From Acidithiobacillus concretivorus (GTDB lineage Bacteria; Pseudomonadota; Gammaproteobacteria; Acidithiobacillales; Acidithiobacillaceae), in assembly GCF_018853445.1 (NCBI RefSeq), contig NZ_JABELD010000054.1, positions 1 to 64,000 of the forward strand: a stretch of 64,000 nt of DNA, written 5' to 3'. The notes below the pieces were generated by a model that did no database searches, had not been told where the DNA came from, and saw nothing but the letters and a program-made list of their open reading frames with translations. Both the position numbers and the translations under genes were made by a program. Positions within the stretch are counted from its first letter, which is position 1. Every line of letters starts with the position of its first letter. This document shows, in pieces, positions 8,035 through 19,729 of the stretch.

Positions 8035-8999
8035 TGCGGATCATGATTACTGGTGCTGCCGGTCATACGGCGGCAGCCTTACTTCCGGTTCTCGTGCAAC
8101 GGCCGGATATTCAGCAGGTGATCGCCGTTGATATGCGTCGGCCCGCATTTACCTCTGCCAAAATGCGCTATTTAAGCATGGATATTCGCGACCCGCATTT
8201 TGCAAACCAACTGGCGGACATAGACCAGATCATTCACCTGGCTTTTGTGGTTCTCAGCCCCCGTCTGGGGCCGCACAACCGTTGGCGCAGTGAGATGCGC
8301 GACATCAACCTACGCGGCAGCCAGTTTCTTTTTCAAGCAGCGGCCAGCGCCGGCGTGCGACATGTCATTTACACCAGCAGTGTTGCCGCTTACGGTGCCT
8401 GGCCCGATAATCCTATTCCTCTGGATGAAAATTGGCCCTGCCGACCGGTACCCGGTTTTGCCTATAGTGAAGACAAGGCAGCTCTGGAATCCTGGCTGGA
8501 CACTTTCTCCGCCCAGGAACCGGCATTGGCAGTTACCCGATTGCGTCTTCATGCCATCATCGGCCCCCATGGGCAAAAACTGGTAAACGCCATTGCAACC
8601 AGCCCCTTTAATGTACGCATGAAGAACTCGGATCTACCCATCCAATGTCTGCATGAAGACGATGCGACCCGCGCCATTGTTGCTGCCCTGGATCATGCCC
8701 ATGGGGGAGTATTTAATATTGCCGCACCAGAACCTGTCCCGTGGTCCAGTATTCCGCGACGCTGGCTTTTACCATTAAGTCCAGAACAATTACATCGCGT
8801 CCATAGCAAGTTACGGCCCTTTAATCGGGCTTTGGGAGACCCGGGCTGGCTTCAGGCTCTGGAAAATCCGCTCATTGTGGACACCCACCGCGCTCAAGAG
8901 GCGCTGGGCTGGCACGCACGCTATTCCGTCAGCGAAGCGCTGTCTTCTCTGCGTCAGGCCCAGGGTCTCAGCCCGCTTAAAGCTTGGAGGGTCTCCTAG
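8034..8999 (+). CDS. NAD(P)-dependent epimerase/dehydratase (extended SDR)
   Basis: 321 residues. The Rossmann motif ITGAAGHTAAALLPVL is a variant of TGxxGxxG, with IHLAFVV on strand 4, catalytic YTSSVAAYGA and the YxxxK motif FAYSEDKAALE. It probably acts on a sugar or related alcohol/ketone in the cytoplasm. Start ATG 8034 overlaps the upstream monooxygenase stop by one base. The AurF-like gene begins 18 bp after its stop, supporting one operon. Confidence 0.85.
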   Translation: MRIMITGAAGHTAAALLPVLVQRPDIQQVIAVDMRRPAFTSAKMRYLSMDIRDPHFANQLADIDQIIHLAFVVLSPRLGPHNRWRSEMRDINLRGSQFLFQAAASAGVRHVIYTSSVAAYGAWPDNPIPLDENWPCRPVPGFAYSEDKAALESWLDTFSAQEPALAVTRLRLHAIIGPHGQKLVNAIATSPFNVRMKNSDLPIQCLHEDDATRAIVAALDHAHGGVFNIAAPEPVPWSSIPRRWLLPLSPEQLHRVHSKLRPFNRALGDPGWLQALENPLIVDTHRAQEALGWHARYSVSEALSSLRQAQGLSPLKAWRVS

Positions 9000-9017
9000 A
9001 CCGTGGCACAATAGCGT

Positions 9018-9908
9018 ATGACTTTTGCGTCCAATATTCCCGTACAAGCCCGGATCCAGCGCCATCATGATGCACTGGTCAAACGCTTGTCTGCTCATAG
9101 CAGTCAATATCGGGATCCAGTCAGCACCATCCCCTGGGAAAGCCTGGATGCTGACAGTGCCTGGCTACCAGAGTCCCTGGTTTCTCTTTATGGATTACCA
9201 GAATACGAGCAGCTCAGTGCAGATGAACGCACCCGGCTTTCGCAGGTGGAATTTGTCTCTTTTTGTGAGCTGGGGCTCTGGCTCGAAGCACTGTTCATCC
9301 AGCGACTCAGTGCCAATTCCCTGCATGAGATGTATCGCGACCCCCAAGGCTATCATTACCAGCTCCACGAACTGCGTGAAGAAGTCGGGCATAGTCTCAT
9401 GTTTCTGGAGCTCCAGCAGCGTTCCCATCTGCCGTTTATGACCCCTCTTGGGGAGCGTCCGCCCTTGGCACGTCTGTTTGCCCGCTACGCTCCAGAGGGT
9501 TCTGCGGCTTTTTGGGCAACCATTCTCATCGGCGAAGACGTACCCGATCGCATGAATCGCCTGATTTTCGCCCGTAAAGATCTCCCTTCTGCCGTGCTCG
9601 CCATTACCCATGTGCACATGCGCGAAGAAGCGCGGCATATGGCTTTTGCCCGGACGACCATCCAGATGCGTAGCCAGGCCATGCATAGCCTGAAAAAAAA
9701 GGCCATCAGCCCAGTGTTGCGCGAAGTATTCCGACAGTTTTTACGCACCTGCTTTTTTCCCTCAGAACAAGTATATGCTGCGGCCGGCCTGAGCCATCCC
9801 AGGGTCTGGGCGCGTCGCGCCCGTCACAATCCGCACCGGATTGCCTTGATGAACCAGTGTGCAAACCCCAGTCGTGACTTTCTGCGCACCCAAGGCTTTG
9901 CCTTGTGA
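9018..9908 (+). CDS. AurF-like di-iron oxygenase
   Basis: 296 residues with a ferritin-like ligand pattern: a lone Glu in EFVSFCELGLWLEALF, LREEVGHSLMFLE (EExxH), a further Glu in ILIGEDVPDRMN, and HMREEARHMAFAR (EExxH). This is the arrangement of the AurF family, which oxidise aromatic amines or related substrates at a di-iron centre. The substrate cannot be told. It is the third gene of the plus-strand oxidative cluster; no PKS or NRPS gene is near, so a role in tailoring a primary or membrane metabolite is as likely as secondary metabolism. Confidence 0.75.
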   Translation: MTFASNIPVQARIQRHHDALVKRLSAHSSQYRDPVSTIPWESLDADSAWLPESLVSLYGLPEYEQLSADERTRLSQVEFVSFCELGLWLEALFIQRLSANSLHEMYRDPQGYHYQLHELREEVGHSLMFLELQQRSHLPFMTPLGERPPLARLFARYAPEGSAAFWATILIGEDVPDRMNRLIFARKDLPSAVLAITHVHMREEARHMAFARTTIQMRSQAMHSLKKKAISPVLREVFRQFLRTCFFPSEQVYAAAGLSHPRVWARRARHNPHRIALMNQCANPSRDFLRTQGFAL

Positions 9909-9938
9909 TTTTTTTCCTCCTGCTATAATTTGAGAACC

Positions 9939-11860
<1,922 letters not shown>

Positions 11861-11875
11861 TGAAGGAGTCTGACT

Positions 11876-12235
11876 ATGATGGATTACGACAACGATAGTA
11901 ATGGTCTTGGATATAGTGCTTTGGGCATTGCCCTGCTGGCAGGTGCCGCTGCCGGTGCAGTAACCGCTTTGCTTTTTGCCCCTCAGACAGGCGATCGCAC
12001 CCGCGAACAAATCCGCCATCAGGCTAATCGCGCCTGGGATAAAGTGGTCGCATCCCGTGAACGGATGAATGAGCGCGTGGAAGAGTTGCTGGATACCATC
12101 GCCATTTACAGTGAAGAGCTGGTCCAAAAAGGTAAAGATCTGAGCGACCGGGAACGGCAACGCCTCAATGATGGCATCGCCCTGGCTCGTAGCGAGCTGG
12201 ACCGCCTGCGTCGGAAACTGTCCCGTTTAGATTGA
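11876..12235 (+). CDS. YtxH-domain protein
   Basis: 119 residues. One glycine-rich hydrophobic segment (ALGIALLAGAAAGAVTALLF) is followed at once by APQTGDRTREQIR, the YtxH signature, then a charged predicted coiled coil to the C-terminus. It is likely anchored to the inner membrane with the coiled coil in the cytoplasm. Role unknown; family members are often stress-linked. AAGGAG precedes the first of two adjacent ATGs. Confidence 0.8.
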   Translation: MMDYDNDSNGLGYSALGIALLAGAAAGAVTALLFAPQTGDRTREQIRHQANRAWDKVVASRERMNERVEELLDTIAIYSEELVQKGKDLSDRERQRLNDGIALARSELDRLRRKLSRLD

Positions 12236-12269
12236 CCACGGAGCAGCAAGCGGCTATTCTCTGCCGCGA

Positions 12270-12346
12270 CGGGGCGTAGCGCAGCTTGGTAGCGCGCCTG
12301 CTTTGGGAGCAGGATGTCGTAGGTTCGAATCCTATCGCCCCGACCA
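12270..12346 (+). tRNA. tRNA-Pro (TGG)
   Basis: 77 nt with encoded CCA. Acceptor CGGGGCG pairs with CGCCCCG; the anticodon loop TTTGGGA gives TGG; the T loop is GTTCGAATC. A decayed toxin-antitoxin locus lies downstream. Confidence 0.96.
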
Positions 12347-12712
12347 ATTAAAACAAAGGCTTGAGCGTTACGCTTGGGTCTTTATTTTTTTTGTCTGATG
12401 CTCACCGTGTAGGCGTGGTGTAGGCTATGGTGGGTGCCTGGGTGCGTGCTGGTGGTGCTGCAGATGACGCCAATGGCAACGATGCGCCCACTGCGTGAAC
12501 TTGATCGGGCTGGCCAGAACAAGATACAGGACAAAAAAATATGCTGACTCAAGACAACCTGTCAGTCTAGATGCCATATTCATTTCTAATCGGCACACTA
12601 GTGGTGCCGACATGGGTGTGGAGGGCGCTTCTTTCAATGAATAGGTGTCCATGCCCTAATCCTGAAGGTTTACGGCTTTTCGGGAGCCACTCTAGAGCAT
12701 GGCGGTATAAGT
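12347..12712 (+). other. Gene-free stretch after tRNA-Pro
   Basis: No supported coding frame. Just after the tRNA, GAGCGTTACGCTTGGGTC followed by a T-rich run may act as a weak terminator. The rest has no repeat, tRNA fragment or integrase remnant that I can identify, although position beside a tRNA and a toxin-antitoxin locus fits an old insertion site. Confidence 0.4.
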
Positions 12713-13024
12713 TCATGCCACCTGTGCCTCCCGGATCACGTCCGGGTGCTTGGCTGCGATGCGTAGTAGCGTCATCGCCGCACCGGACGGATTGCGCCGC
12801 CCCTGTTCCCAATCCTGAAGGGTACGAACAGACACCCCCATCAGCGCGGCAAACTGTGACTGTGACAATCCGGCACTGATACGGGCCTGTACTACCTCCG
12901 GCACGTCGAGCTTGTGGACAGCGCCTTTTTTCCCGGCCTTCATCTGCCGGACGGATTCCAGAAGTTCCGCGCCAATATCGCGCTTGGCGTCCCGTTCCAT
13001 GAGTTCCTTTTCAGTCATCGGCAT
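12713..13024 (-). CDS. HigA/NadS-type XRE antitoxin
   Basis: 103 residues from ATG 13024, with GGAG seven bases upstream (ATG 13027 is an alternative). The C-terminal half is a Cro/C1-type helix-turn-helix: ISAGLSQSQFAALMGVSVRT, then LQDWEQGRRNPSGAAMTLL. In this family the protein neutralises the adjacent RelE/HigB-like toxin and represses the operon. The upstream toxin frame overlaps its start and is frameshifted, so the antitoxin now stands without a functional partner. Confidence 0.85.
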   Translation of the reverse strand: MPMTEKELMERDAKRDIGAELLESVRQMKAGKKGAVHKLDVPEVVQARISAGLSQSQFAALMGVSVRTLQDWEQGRRNPSGAAMTLLRIAAKHPDVIREAQVA

Positions 13025-13330
13025 CATCAATCTCCTTGCGTAATTGTTGCAGCACATGCGCCGGTACATTCTCCTGCACGTTCTTGGCGTAGATCAGCAG
13101 TAGCCATATCTCGCCGTCCTCATGTTGCAGGTAGTAGATCAGCCGAACGCCACCACGCTTCCCCATCCCGCCCGGCTCCATCGGACTTTCCGGCACCCGC
13201 TACTGCGGGGGATCACGTCGCCTGCGTCCGGTTGCCGCGCCAACCATGAACAGAACTGGCCAAGTTCTTCTTCGGTCCAGTAATCCGGCCATAGGCTCGT
13301 AAATAGCGGTGTCTCAATCAGGGTAAGCAT
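13011..13330 (-). pseudogene. RelE/HigB-like toxin, frameshifted
   Basis: The N-terminal frame from 13330 reads MLTLIETPLFTSLWPDYWTE to CRKVRWSRAG; the continuation GMGKRGGVRLIYY to the end (WLLLIYAKNVQENVPAHVL) is in another frame. Adding one base near 13163-13172 restores a complete RelE-like toxin of about 105 residues. The break falls before the strand carrying family catalytic residues, so the toxin is probably dead. A sequencing error in the short C/G-rich run cannot be excluded. Confidence 0.8.
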
Positions 13331-13430
13331 ACAAGCTTATCATACGGCATAGCCGGACTTTTGGAAAGCGTGAAGATGGCCCCGATCAACTTAATGAACT
13401 TTGAGAGCGTCAAATTGACCGGTTTGATGA

Positions 13431-14954
13431 TCAGCTCAGCTTGTCGTCCGCAATATGATAATGCGGATCTTCGGTAATATTGAGTTCTACAATATCCTTG
13501 GCTTTATCGAGAAGCTCCAGACAATCTGCGCACAAGTGCCTTAAATAGAGCTTTTTACCTCTTTCCGTATAGCGCCCGGCCAGGCTATCTATAGCCTCTA
13601 CGGCAGAATGATCGACAATGCGTGCACCGGCAAAATCAATCACGACTTGTTCGGGGTCGTCGGCGGGATCAAACAGATTTCGGAATTGCGTTACGGAGGC
13701 GAAAAACAGGGTGCCGCGCAATTTATAAATTTTGACGCCCCGTTCATCTACCGTACTGCTCACATCAATCTGCTTGGCATGTTCCCAGGCAAAAACCAGG
13801 GCGGCCAAGATAACACCCACCACGACTGCCAAGGTAATGTTGACCATCACAGTTAACACGGCAACCAGAATGCCTATGAAAACATCCGTATGTGGAATTT
13901 TCCCGAAAAAGCGAAAGCTACTCCATTCAAAGGTTTTTTCAACGATGACAAACATCACTCCGACCAGCGCAGCAATAGGAACCTGTTGAATATAATGTGA
14001 AGCGAGCACAATAAATGATAACAAAAATATGGCCGTCGTAATGCCCGATAATCTTTTAATAGCACCGTTATTGACGTTGATGATACTTTCACCCAGCATC
14101 GCACAACCACCCATTGCCCCGAAAAAACCACTCACCACATTGGCGATTCCCTGGGCCATAGATTCACGGTTGGGCTTCCCGCGCGTATCGGTCATTTCAT
14201 CAATTAAATTAAGCGTCAGCAAAGTTTCTACCAAGCCGTTAGCGGCCATGATCAGCGCATAGGGAAAAATAACTTCCAGGGTATGCCAGTTCCAGGGAAC
14301 CTGCGGCACATGAAAGCTGGGTAATCCACCGGAAAGCGAAGCAACATCGCCCACGGTCACGGTCGGAATCTGAAATACCATAACCACAATCGTCGTAATT
14401 AAAGCGCCAGCCAGCGTCGCAGGAATCGCCTTGGTCAAGCGCGGCATCAGATAAATGGCAACCATGGTTAAGGCCACCAAAGCAATCATGGTGTATAAAT
14501 CCGTGCCCTGCATCCAGACCAGATGTCCACTGGCATTTTTAATTTTAAAATGGTCCAGCTGGGCCAGAAAAATGACCACCGCCAGGCCATTGATAAAGCC
14601 CAGCATGACGGTGTGGGGAATCAAGCGCACGAATTTGCTAAGGCGTGCTGCAGCAAAAATAAGTTGCAACAATCCCATCAGTACGACTGCAGCAAAAAGG
14701 TATTCCACACCATGGGAAACAACCAGGCCGAGCATGACCACTGCTGTAGCCCCACTGGCACCGGAGACCATGCCGGGCCGCCCACCCCAGGCGGAGGTTA
14801 TAAACACCAGAATCACGGCGGCATATAATCCGGTCAGTGGCGAAACGTGGGCCACAAAGGCAAAGGCAATAGCTTCGGGAACCAATGCCAGAGCCACAGT
14901 AATTCCACTCAGAATATTGAGCTTTTTCTCCTGAAAGGAGGAGATTGCTTCCAT
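13431..14954 (-). CDS. SulP-family anion transporter with STAS domain
   Basis: 507 residues from ATG 14954, preceded by GGAG; a GTG at 14990 is less likely. About 12 membrane helices carry the SulP signatures VALALVPEAIAFAFVAHVSP, GLYAAVI and RPGMVSGASGATAVVM, followed by a C-terminal STAS domain (VVIDFAGARIVDHSAVEAID). SulP proteins move sulfate, bicarbonate or other anions with H+ or Na+. For an autotroph bicarbonate uptake is attractive, but the substrate is inference. It follows purL on the same strand after a gap of about 160 bp. Confidence 0.9.
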   Translation of the reverse strand: MEAISSFQEKKLNILSGITVALALVPEAIAFAFVAHVSPLTGLYAAVILVFITSAWGGRPGMVSGASGATAVVMLGLVVSHGVEYLFAAVVLMGLLQLIFAAARLSKFVRLIPHTVMLGFINGLAVVIFLAQLDHFKIKNASGHLVWMQGTDLYTMIALVALTMVAIYLMPRLTKAIPATLAGALITTIVVMVFQIPTVTVGDVASLSGGLPSFHVPQVPWNWHTLEVIFPYALIMAANGLVETLLTLNLIDEMTDTRGKPNRESMAQGIANVVSGFFGAMGGCAMLGESIINVNNGAIKRLSGITTAIFLLSFIVLASHYIQQVPIAALVGVMFVIVEKTFEWSSFRFFGKIPHTDVFIGILVAVLTVMVNITLAVVVGVILAALVFAWEHAKQIDVSSTVDERGVKIYKLRGTLFFASVTQFRNLFDPADDPEQVVIDFAGARIVDHSAVEAIDSLAGRYTERGKKLYLRHLCADCLELLDKAKDIVELNITEDPHYHIADDKLS

Positions 14955-15111
14955 AAGTAACTCCGGGAAATATTGAGCATCCTGAGCCACAGAATGCCAG
15001 ATTTGAAAAGAAAATAAATTTACAAGTTACTGAAACGACAAGCGCATCGAAAATCATCCAGGAAAGATGATCTCGCCCGACACGAATCAGATTGGCGGCA
15101 ATATATTTACA

Positions 15112-18100
15112 TCAGGATCCCAGCACGTTGCGGGCATTGGTGAATATCTGCATCCATGGGGTCAATTCGTCCCAATCTGCCGGAGCCCAGCTCATTTGCA
15201 GGCTACGCACGACCCGCTCGGGATGCGGCATCAAGATAGAAACCCGACCATCTTCATTGCAGAGCCCGGTGATCCCTTCCGGCGATCCGTTGGGGTTGGC
15301 CGGATAATGGCGTGCCACTTGCCCCATGGCGTCTACGTAGCGCATGGTGACCGGTGCAGGAGACCCTTCGGTGGTACTGTCAAAGTGGGCACGGCCTTCG
15401 CCATGGGCGATGACAATCGGTGCATAAGTTCCGGCCATCCCGCTAAACCACAGAGAAGGAGAGTCCAGCACTTCCACCATGGCCAGGCGGGCTTCAAATT
15501 GCTCAGAGCGATTGCGGGTAAATAATGGCCAATGCCCGGCACCGGGAATGATTTCCCGCAATTCAGCCATCATCTGACAGCCATTGCAGACACCCAGGGC
15601 CAGACGCGATTCATCTGCAAAAAACGCCGCAAACTGGTCCAGTAATGCCGAATGAAAAAGGATGGACTTAGCCCAGCCAGCCCCGGCACCCAACACATCA
15701 CCATAGGAAAAGCCACCACAGGCGGCCAATGCCTGAAAATCTTTGAGGTGATAACGTCCGTTAGCCAGATCACTCATGTGGACATCCACAGCCGTGAATC
15801 CGGCACGGTGAAAAGCTGCCGCCATCTCGGTCTGACCATTGACGCCCTGCTCCCGCAAAATGGCCACTTTGGGCTGCACACCCTGCTGAATCATAGGAGT
15901 CTGCGGGCGAAAAGGAACGCGGGCGAAAAGCGGTGCTTCCGTTGCGGTCGACACTGCGAATGCTTCTTTTGCACATTGCGGATCGTCACGCAACGCCGCC
16001 ATCTGATAACTATTTTCAGTCCACGCCTGCAGCAATTCCGCAACGGGTTCGTCCAGTAAAACCTGTTCACCCTGCAGTACCCGCAACTGCCAATGCCCGA
16101 CATGCACAGCACCAAAACACTGAGCCTGAGTGTCCAGACCCTCTTCCTCAAAAATACCACGCACGGTTTCCCGATCTTGGGCTGCCACCTGAAGCACTGC
16201 GCCCGGCTCCTCCGCAAACAGGAAAGACCAGACATCAGCCCCGGCAGGCAGCACAATATCCGCCCCGCAACGACTCGCAAACGACATTTCACAGAGCGTC
16301 GCCCACAATCCGCCATCAGCACGGTCATGATAGGCGAGCACGAGTTCCTGTTCACGCAATCTGCACAGCGCCGCAAAAAGTTTACGCAACCGTTCGGGCT
16401 GATCCATATCCGGCGTTTCCGCGCCCATTTGCCCCATTGTCTGAGCAAGGATAGAAGCCCCCAGCCGACCTTGCCCTAAATCGACCAACCATAAATCCGT
16501 CTCTTCCTGAGCCGCCCACTGCGGCGTCCAGGTCTTGCGCAGATCCTGCACTGGCGCAAAAGCCGTAATAATCAGGGAAAGAGGCGAGACGACCGCTTTT
16601 TCGTGCCCTTCGTCTTGCCAGAGCGTGCGCATGGACAAGGAGTCTTTTCCTACTGGAATGGCCAGATCCAGGGCAGGACAGACCTCCAGAGCTGCCGCCT
16701 TGACGGCATCAAAGAGGGCGGCATCTTCGCCGGGATGATCCACTGCAGCCATCCAGTTGGCCGAGAGCTTGATGTTATCCAGAGCCCGCACATCTGCCGC
16801 CCAAAGATTGGTCAGTGCTTCAGCAATGGCGAGGCGCGCACTGGCTACAGGGTTCAGAACCGCCACTGGTGCCCTTTCGCCAATTGCCATCGCCTCACCG
16901 TGGGTATTCCAGAAATCCGCTGCAGTCACCCCACAGTCAGCAACCGGCACCTGCCAGGGACCTACCATCTGATCGCGGTGAATCAGGCCGCCCACGCTCC
17001 GATCACCAATGGTAATCAGAAATTCCTTACTGGCTACTGAGGGATGACGGAGCACCGCATAGGCAGCATCGCGCAGAACGGCTCCAGACAGGTCCAGAGA
17101 TTGGGTCTGAACCTTCTGATGCTGGCTATTTCTTTCCATTCGCGGTGGGCAACCCAACAGCGCGCTGAGTGCCATCTCTACAGGGGTATCCTGCAGGAGT
17201 GCATCTTCGACCAGAAGGATATCTGCTTCTACGGCCTCACCCAGTACAGCGTAGGGGCAACGCTCACGCTGACAAATGGCCTCGAAGCGCGGCAAATCCT
17301 CTGGACTAACCGCCAACACATAGCGTTCCTGCGCTTCATTACTCCAGATTTGCATGGGCGACATGGCGGGTTCTTCATTCGGTATTGTGCGCAACTGCAG
17401 GCGCCCGCCCCGCCCCCCATCGTGAAGCAACTCGGGAACGGCGTTGGATAATCCGCCAGCACCCACATCATGAATGGAGAGGATGGGGGAATCCTGGCCC
17501 AGAGCCACACAGCGTTCAATCACTTCCTGAGCCCGTCGTTGCATTTCGGGATTGCCTCGCTGCACTGAGGCAAAATCCAGTTGTTCATCGCCCGATCCGC
17601 TGGCCACACTGGAGGCAGCACCACCACCCAGACCGATGAGCATGGCCGGGCCACCAATCACCAACACTTTCGCGCCTACCGGCAAAGGCTGTTTTTCTAC
17701 CATCTGCGGGCGGATTTGCCCCAACCCGCCAGCCAGCATGATGGGCTTGTGGTAACCACGATGCACCCCATTATGATCACATTCAAAAACCCGGAAGTAG
17801 CCGGCAATGGCTGGCCGTCCAAATTCATTGTTGAAAGCAGCCGCACCCAGCGGCCCATCGCGCATGATTTCCAGAGCGGAACGAATACGCGCTGGCTTGC
17901 CATAAAAAGATTGTTCCCAGGACTGGGTATAACCCGGAATACGCAGATGAGATACTGAGAACCCCGTCAGACCTGCCTTGGGCTTTCCGCCCCGCCCTGT
18001 GGCTCCTTCATCCCGAATTTCTCCACCACTGCCCGTGGCCGCGCCCGGGAAAGGAGAAATGGCCGTTGGATGATTATGGGTTTCGACCTTCATCAAAATG

Positions 18101-18972
18101 GCGGTATTTTCTTCCGTTAGCCGATATTGACCATCGGCGGCCACGGCTAAGGGCTGACTGGCCATGATACTCGCCATGACTGCTGCATTGTCCTTGTAGG
18201 CAGATAAAGTGCCTTGCGGATTCAGGCGATGGGTCTCACGAATCATGCCAAATAGGCTCTGGGACTGATTTTCGCCATCCAGACGGTAGTGAGCGTTAAA
18301 TACCTTATGTCGACAATGCTCGGAATTCGCCTGGGCAAACATCATCAGTTCAGCATCACTGGGATCTCTGCCCAGATCTGAAAAATAATCCTTTAAGTAA
18401 TCCAGTTCAGCGGGAGACAAAGCCAGTCCCATGCTGCGATTGGCTTCAGTCAAGGCCGTCATGCCCTCTGCCTGCAAAGACACCCGTCGCAAATGCGCAG
18501 GCTCGGGGTGCTTGAAAATAGCCTCGGCTGCATCCCAGTCAGAAAGCACAGATTCGGTCATGGGATCATGAAGCTGTCGGCGGATTTGCGCTATTTCTGT
18601 CGCACTGAAAGTACCCGCTCCTGCCCGCATCAGCGTGTAGGACACGCCCCGCTCAACCCTGCGGACATTGCCAAGACCACAATGCCGGAAAATTTCACTG
18701 GCTTTGCTCGACCAGGGGGAAATGGTACCCATGCGGGGCAACACACAAATCTCCTGAATTCCATCTTGGGGTTCTTCGGTAAATGGCGTTCCATAATGCA
18801 GCAGGGCGGTGACAACACTCATTTGCTCGGCGTTGAGGGCTTCACTCAAGTCAAGAAGATGTACAAAGCGCGCATTCAGATAAGTAACCGGAATGCCTGC
18901 TTCTTGCAGGAGTTTCAGCAGACGTTGCAAACGAAAGGCAGATAGGGCCGCAGAGCCGCGCAGCAGCAGCAT
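15112..18972 (-). CDS. purL: Phosphoribosylformylglycinamidine synthase (single-chain)
   Basis: 1286 residues, the length of the large proteobacterial FGAM synthase. The N-terminal PurS-like part is followed by two AIR-synthase-like ATP-binding halves (MKVETHNHPTAISPFPGA; IPVGKDSLSM) and a C-terminal class I glutaminase with the nucleophile in GVCNGCQMM and a C-terminal HPERV. It converts FGAR and glutamine to FGAM in purine synthesis. Last gene of the dapA-bamC-purB-purC-purL run, 46 bp after purC. Confidence 0.97.
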   Translation of the reverse strand: MLLLRGSAALSAFRLQRLLKLLQEAGIPVTYLNARFVHLLDLSEALNAEQMSVVTALLHYGTPFTEEPQDGIQEICVLPRMGTISPWSSKASEIFRHCGLGNVRRVERGVSYTLMRAGAGTFSATEIAQIRRQLHDPMTESVLSDWDAAEAIFKHPEPAHLRRVSLQAEGMTALTEANRSMGLALSPAELDYLKDYFSDLGRDPSDAELMMFAQANSEHCRHKVFNAHYRLDGENQSQSLFGMIRETHRLNPQGTLSAYKDNAAVMASIMASQPLAVAADGQYRLTEENTAILMKVETHNHPTAISPFPGAATGSGGEIRDEGATGRGGKPKAGLTGFSVSHLRIPGYTQSWEQSFYGKPARIRSALEIMRDGPLGAAAFNNEFGRPAIAGYFRVFECDHNGVHRGYHKPIMLAGGLGQIRPQMVEKQPLPVGAKVLVIGGPAMLIGLGGGAASSVASGSGDEQLDFASVQRGNPEMQRRAQEVIERCVALGQDSPILSIHDVGAGGLSNAVPELLHDGGRGGRLQLRTIPNEEPAMSPMQIWSNEAQERYVLAVSPEDLPRFEAICQRERCPYAVLGEAVEADILLVEDALLQDTPVEMALSALLGCPPRMERNSQHQKVQTQSLDLSGAVLRDAAYAVLRHPSVASKEFLITIGDRSVGGLIHRDQMVGPWQVPVADCGVTAADFWNTHGEAMAIGERAPVAVLNPVASARLAIAEALTNLWAADVRALDNIKLSANWMAAVDHPGEDAALFDAVKAAALEVCPALDLAIPVGKDSLSMRTLWQDEGHEKAVVSPLSLIITAFAPVQDLRKTWTPQWAAQEETDLWLVDLGQGRLGASILAQTMGQMGAETPDMDQPERLRKLFAALCRLREQELVLAYHDRADGGLWATLCEMSFASRCGADIVLPAGADVWSFLFAEEPGAVLQVAAQDRETVRGIFEEEGLDTQAQCFGAVHVGHWQLRVLQGEQVLLDEPVAELLQAWTENSYQMAALRDDPQCAKEAFAVSTATEAPLFARVPFRPQTPMIQQGVQPKVAILREQGVNGQTEMAAAFHRAGFTAVDVHMSDLANGRYHLKDFQALAACGGFSYGDVLGAGAGWAKSILFHSALLDQFAAFFADESRLALGVCNGCQMMAELREIIPGAGHWPLFTRNRSEQFEARLAMVEVLDSPSLWFSGMAGTYAPIVIAHGEGRAHFDSTTEGSPAPVTMRYVDAMGQVARHYPANPNGSPEGITGLCNEDGRVSILMPHPERVVRSLQMSWAPADWDELTPWMQIFTNARNVLGS

Positions 18973-19018
18973 GAAGTGTTTCCTCGCTCAAAAATCAGAC
19001 CTGGAACTGATAATAAAC

Positions 19019-19729
19019 TTAAAGGGGCACACCCAGACGTTGTGCTACTTCCAGATAGGCTTCCACCACCCCGCCGAGATTACGCCGGAAGCGATCTTTA
19101 TCCATTTTTTCCAGACTTTGGGCATCCCACAGGCGACAACCGTCGGGGCTGAATTCATCACCCAAATATAATTCGCCGTGGTAACGTCCAAATTCCAGTT
19201 TGAAATCCACCAGAATCAGGTTGGCCTTGGCAAACACAGCCTTCAACAGCGTATTGACGCGCATGGTCCAACGCCGCATGGCTTCCACCTCTTCTGCACT
19301 GGCCCAGCCAAAGGTACGAATATGTGAGGTGTTGATCATGGGATCATGCAAGGCATCATTTTTCAGGAAAAATTCCAGGGTCGGGGGCTCCAGTATCCGC
19401 CCTTCCTCAATACCCAGTCGCTTCGTTAAAGAGCCTGCGGCACGATTGCGAACCACGCATTCTACCGGAATCATTTCCAGACGACGCACCAGACTTTCGC
19501 GTGCATCCAGACGCCGAATAAAATGGGTCGGTACGCCCTCGGATTGCAGATACTCCATGATGAACGCATTGAAAGCATTGTTGACTTCGCCCTTGCGGGC
19601 AAGCTGCTCCACTTTTTCACCATCAAAAGCCGAAGTGTCATCCTTGAAGTGCAAGATCAGCTCATCTTCCGCGCTACTGGCATAAACAATTTTAGCCTTG
19701 CCTTCGTACAATGCCTGACGTTCACTCAT
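19019..19729 (-). CDS. purC: SAICAR synthetase
   Basis: 236 residues. Motifs: [11 protein letters not shown] at the N-terminus, [30 protein letters not shown] and [10 protein letters not shown]. It joins aspartate to CAIR in purine synthesis. The start overlaps the purB stop by four bases (ATGA), indicating translational coupling. Confidence 0.97.
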   Translation of the reverse strand: MSERQALYEGKAKIVYASSAEDELILHFKDDTSAFDGEKVEQLARKGEVNNAFNAFIMEYLQSEGVPTHFIRRLDARESLVRRLEMIPVECVVRNRAAGSLTKRLGIEEGRILEPPTLEFFLKNDALHDPMINTSHIRTFGWASAEEVEAMRRWTMRVNTLLKAVFAKANLILVDFKLEFGRYHGELYLGDEFSPDGCRLWDAQSLEKMDKDRFRRNLGGVVEAYLEVAQRLGVPL

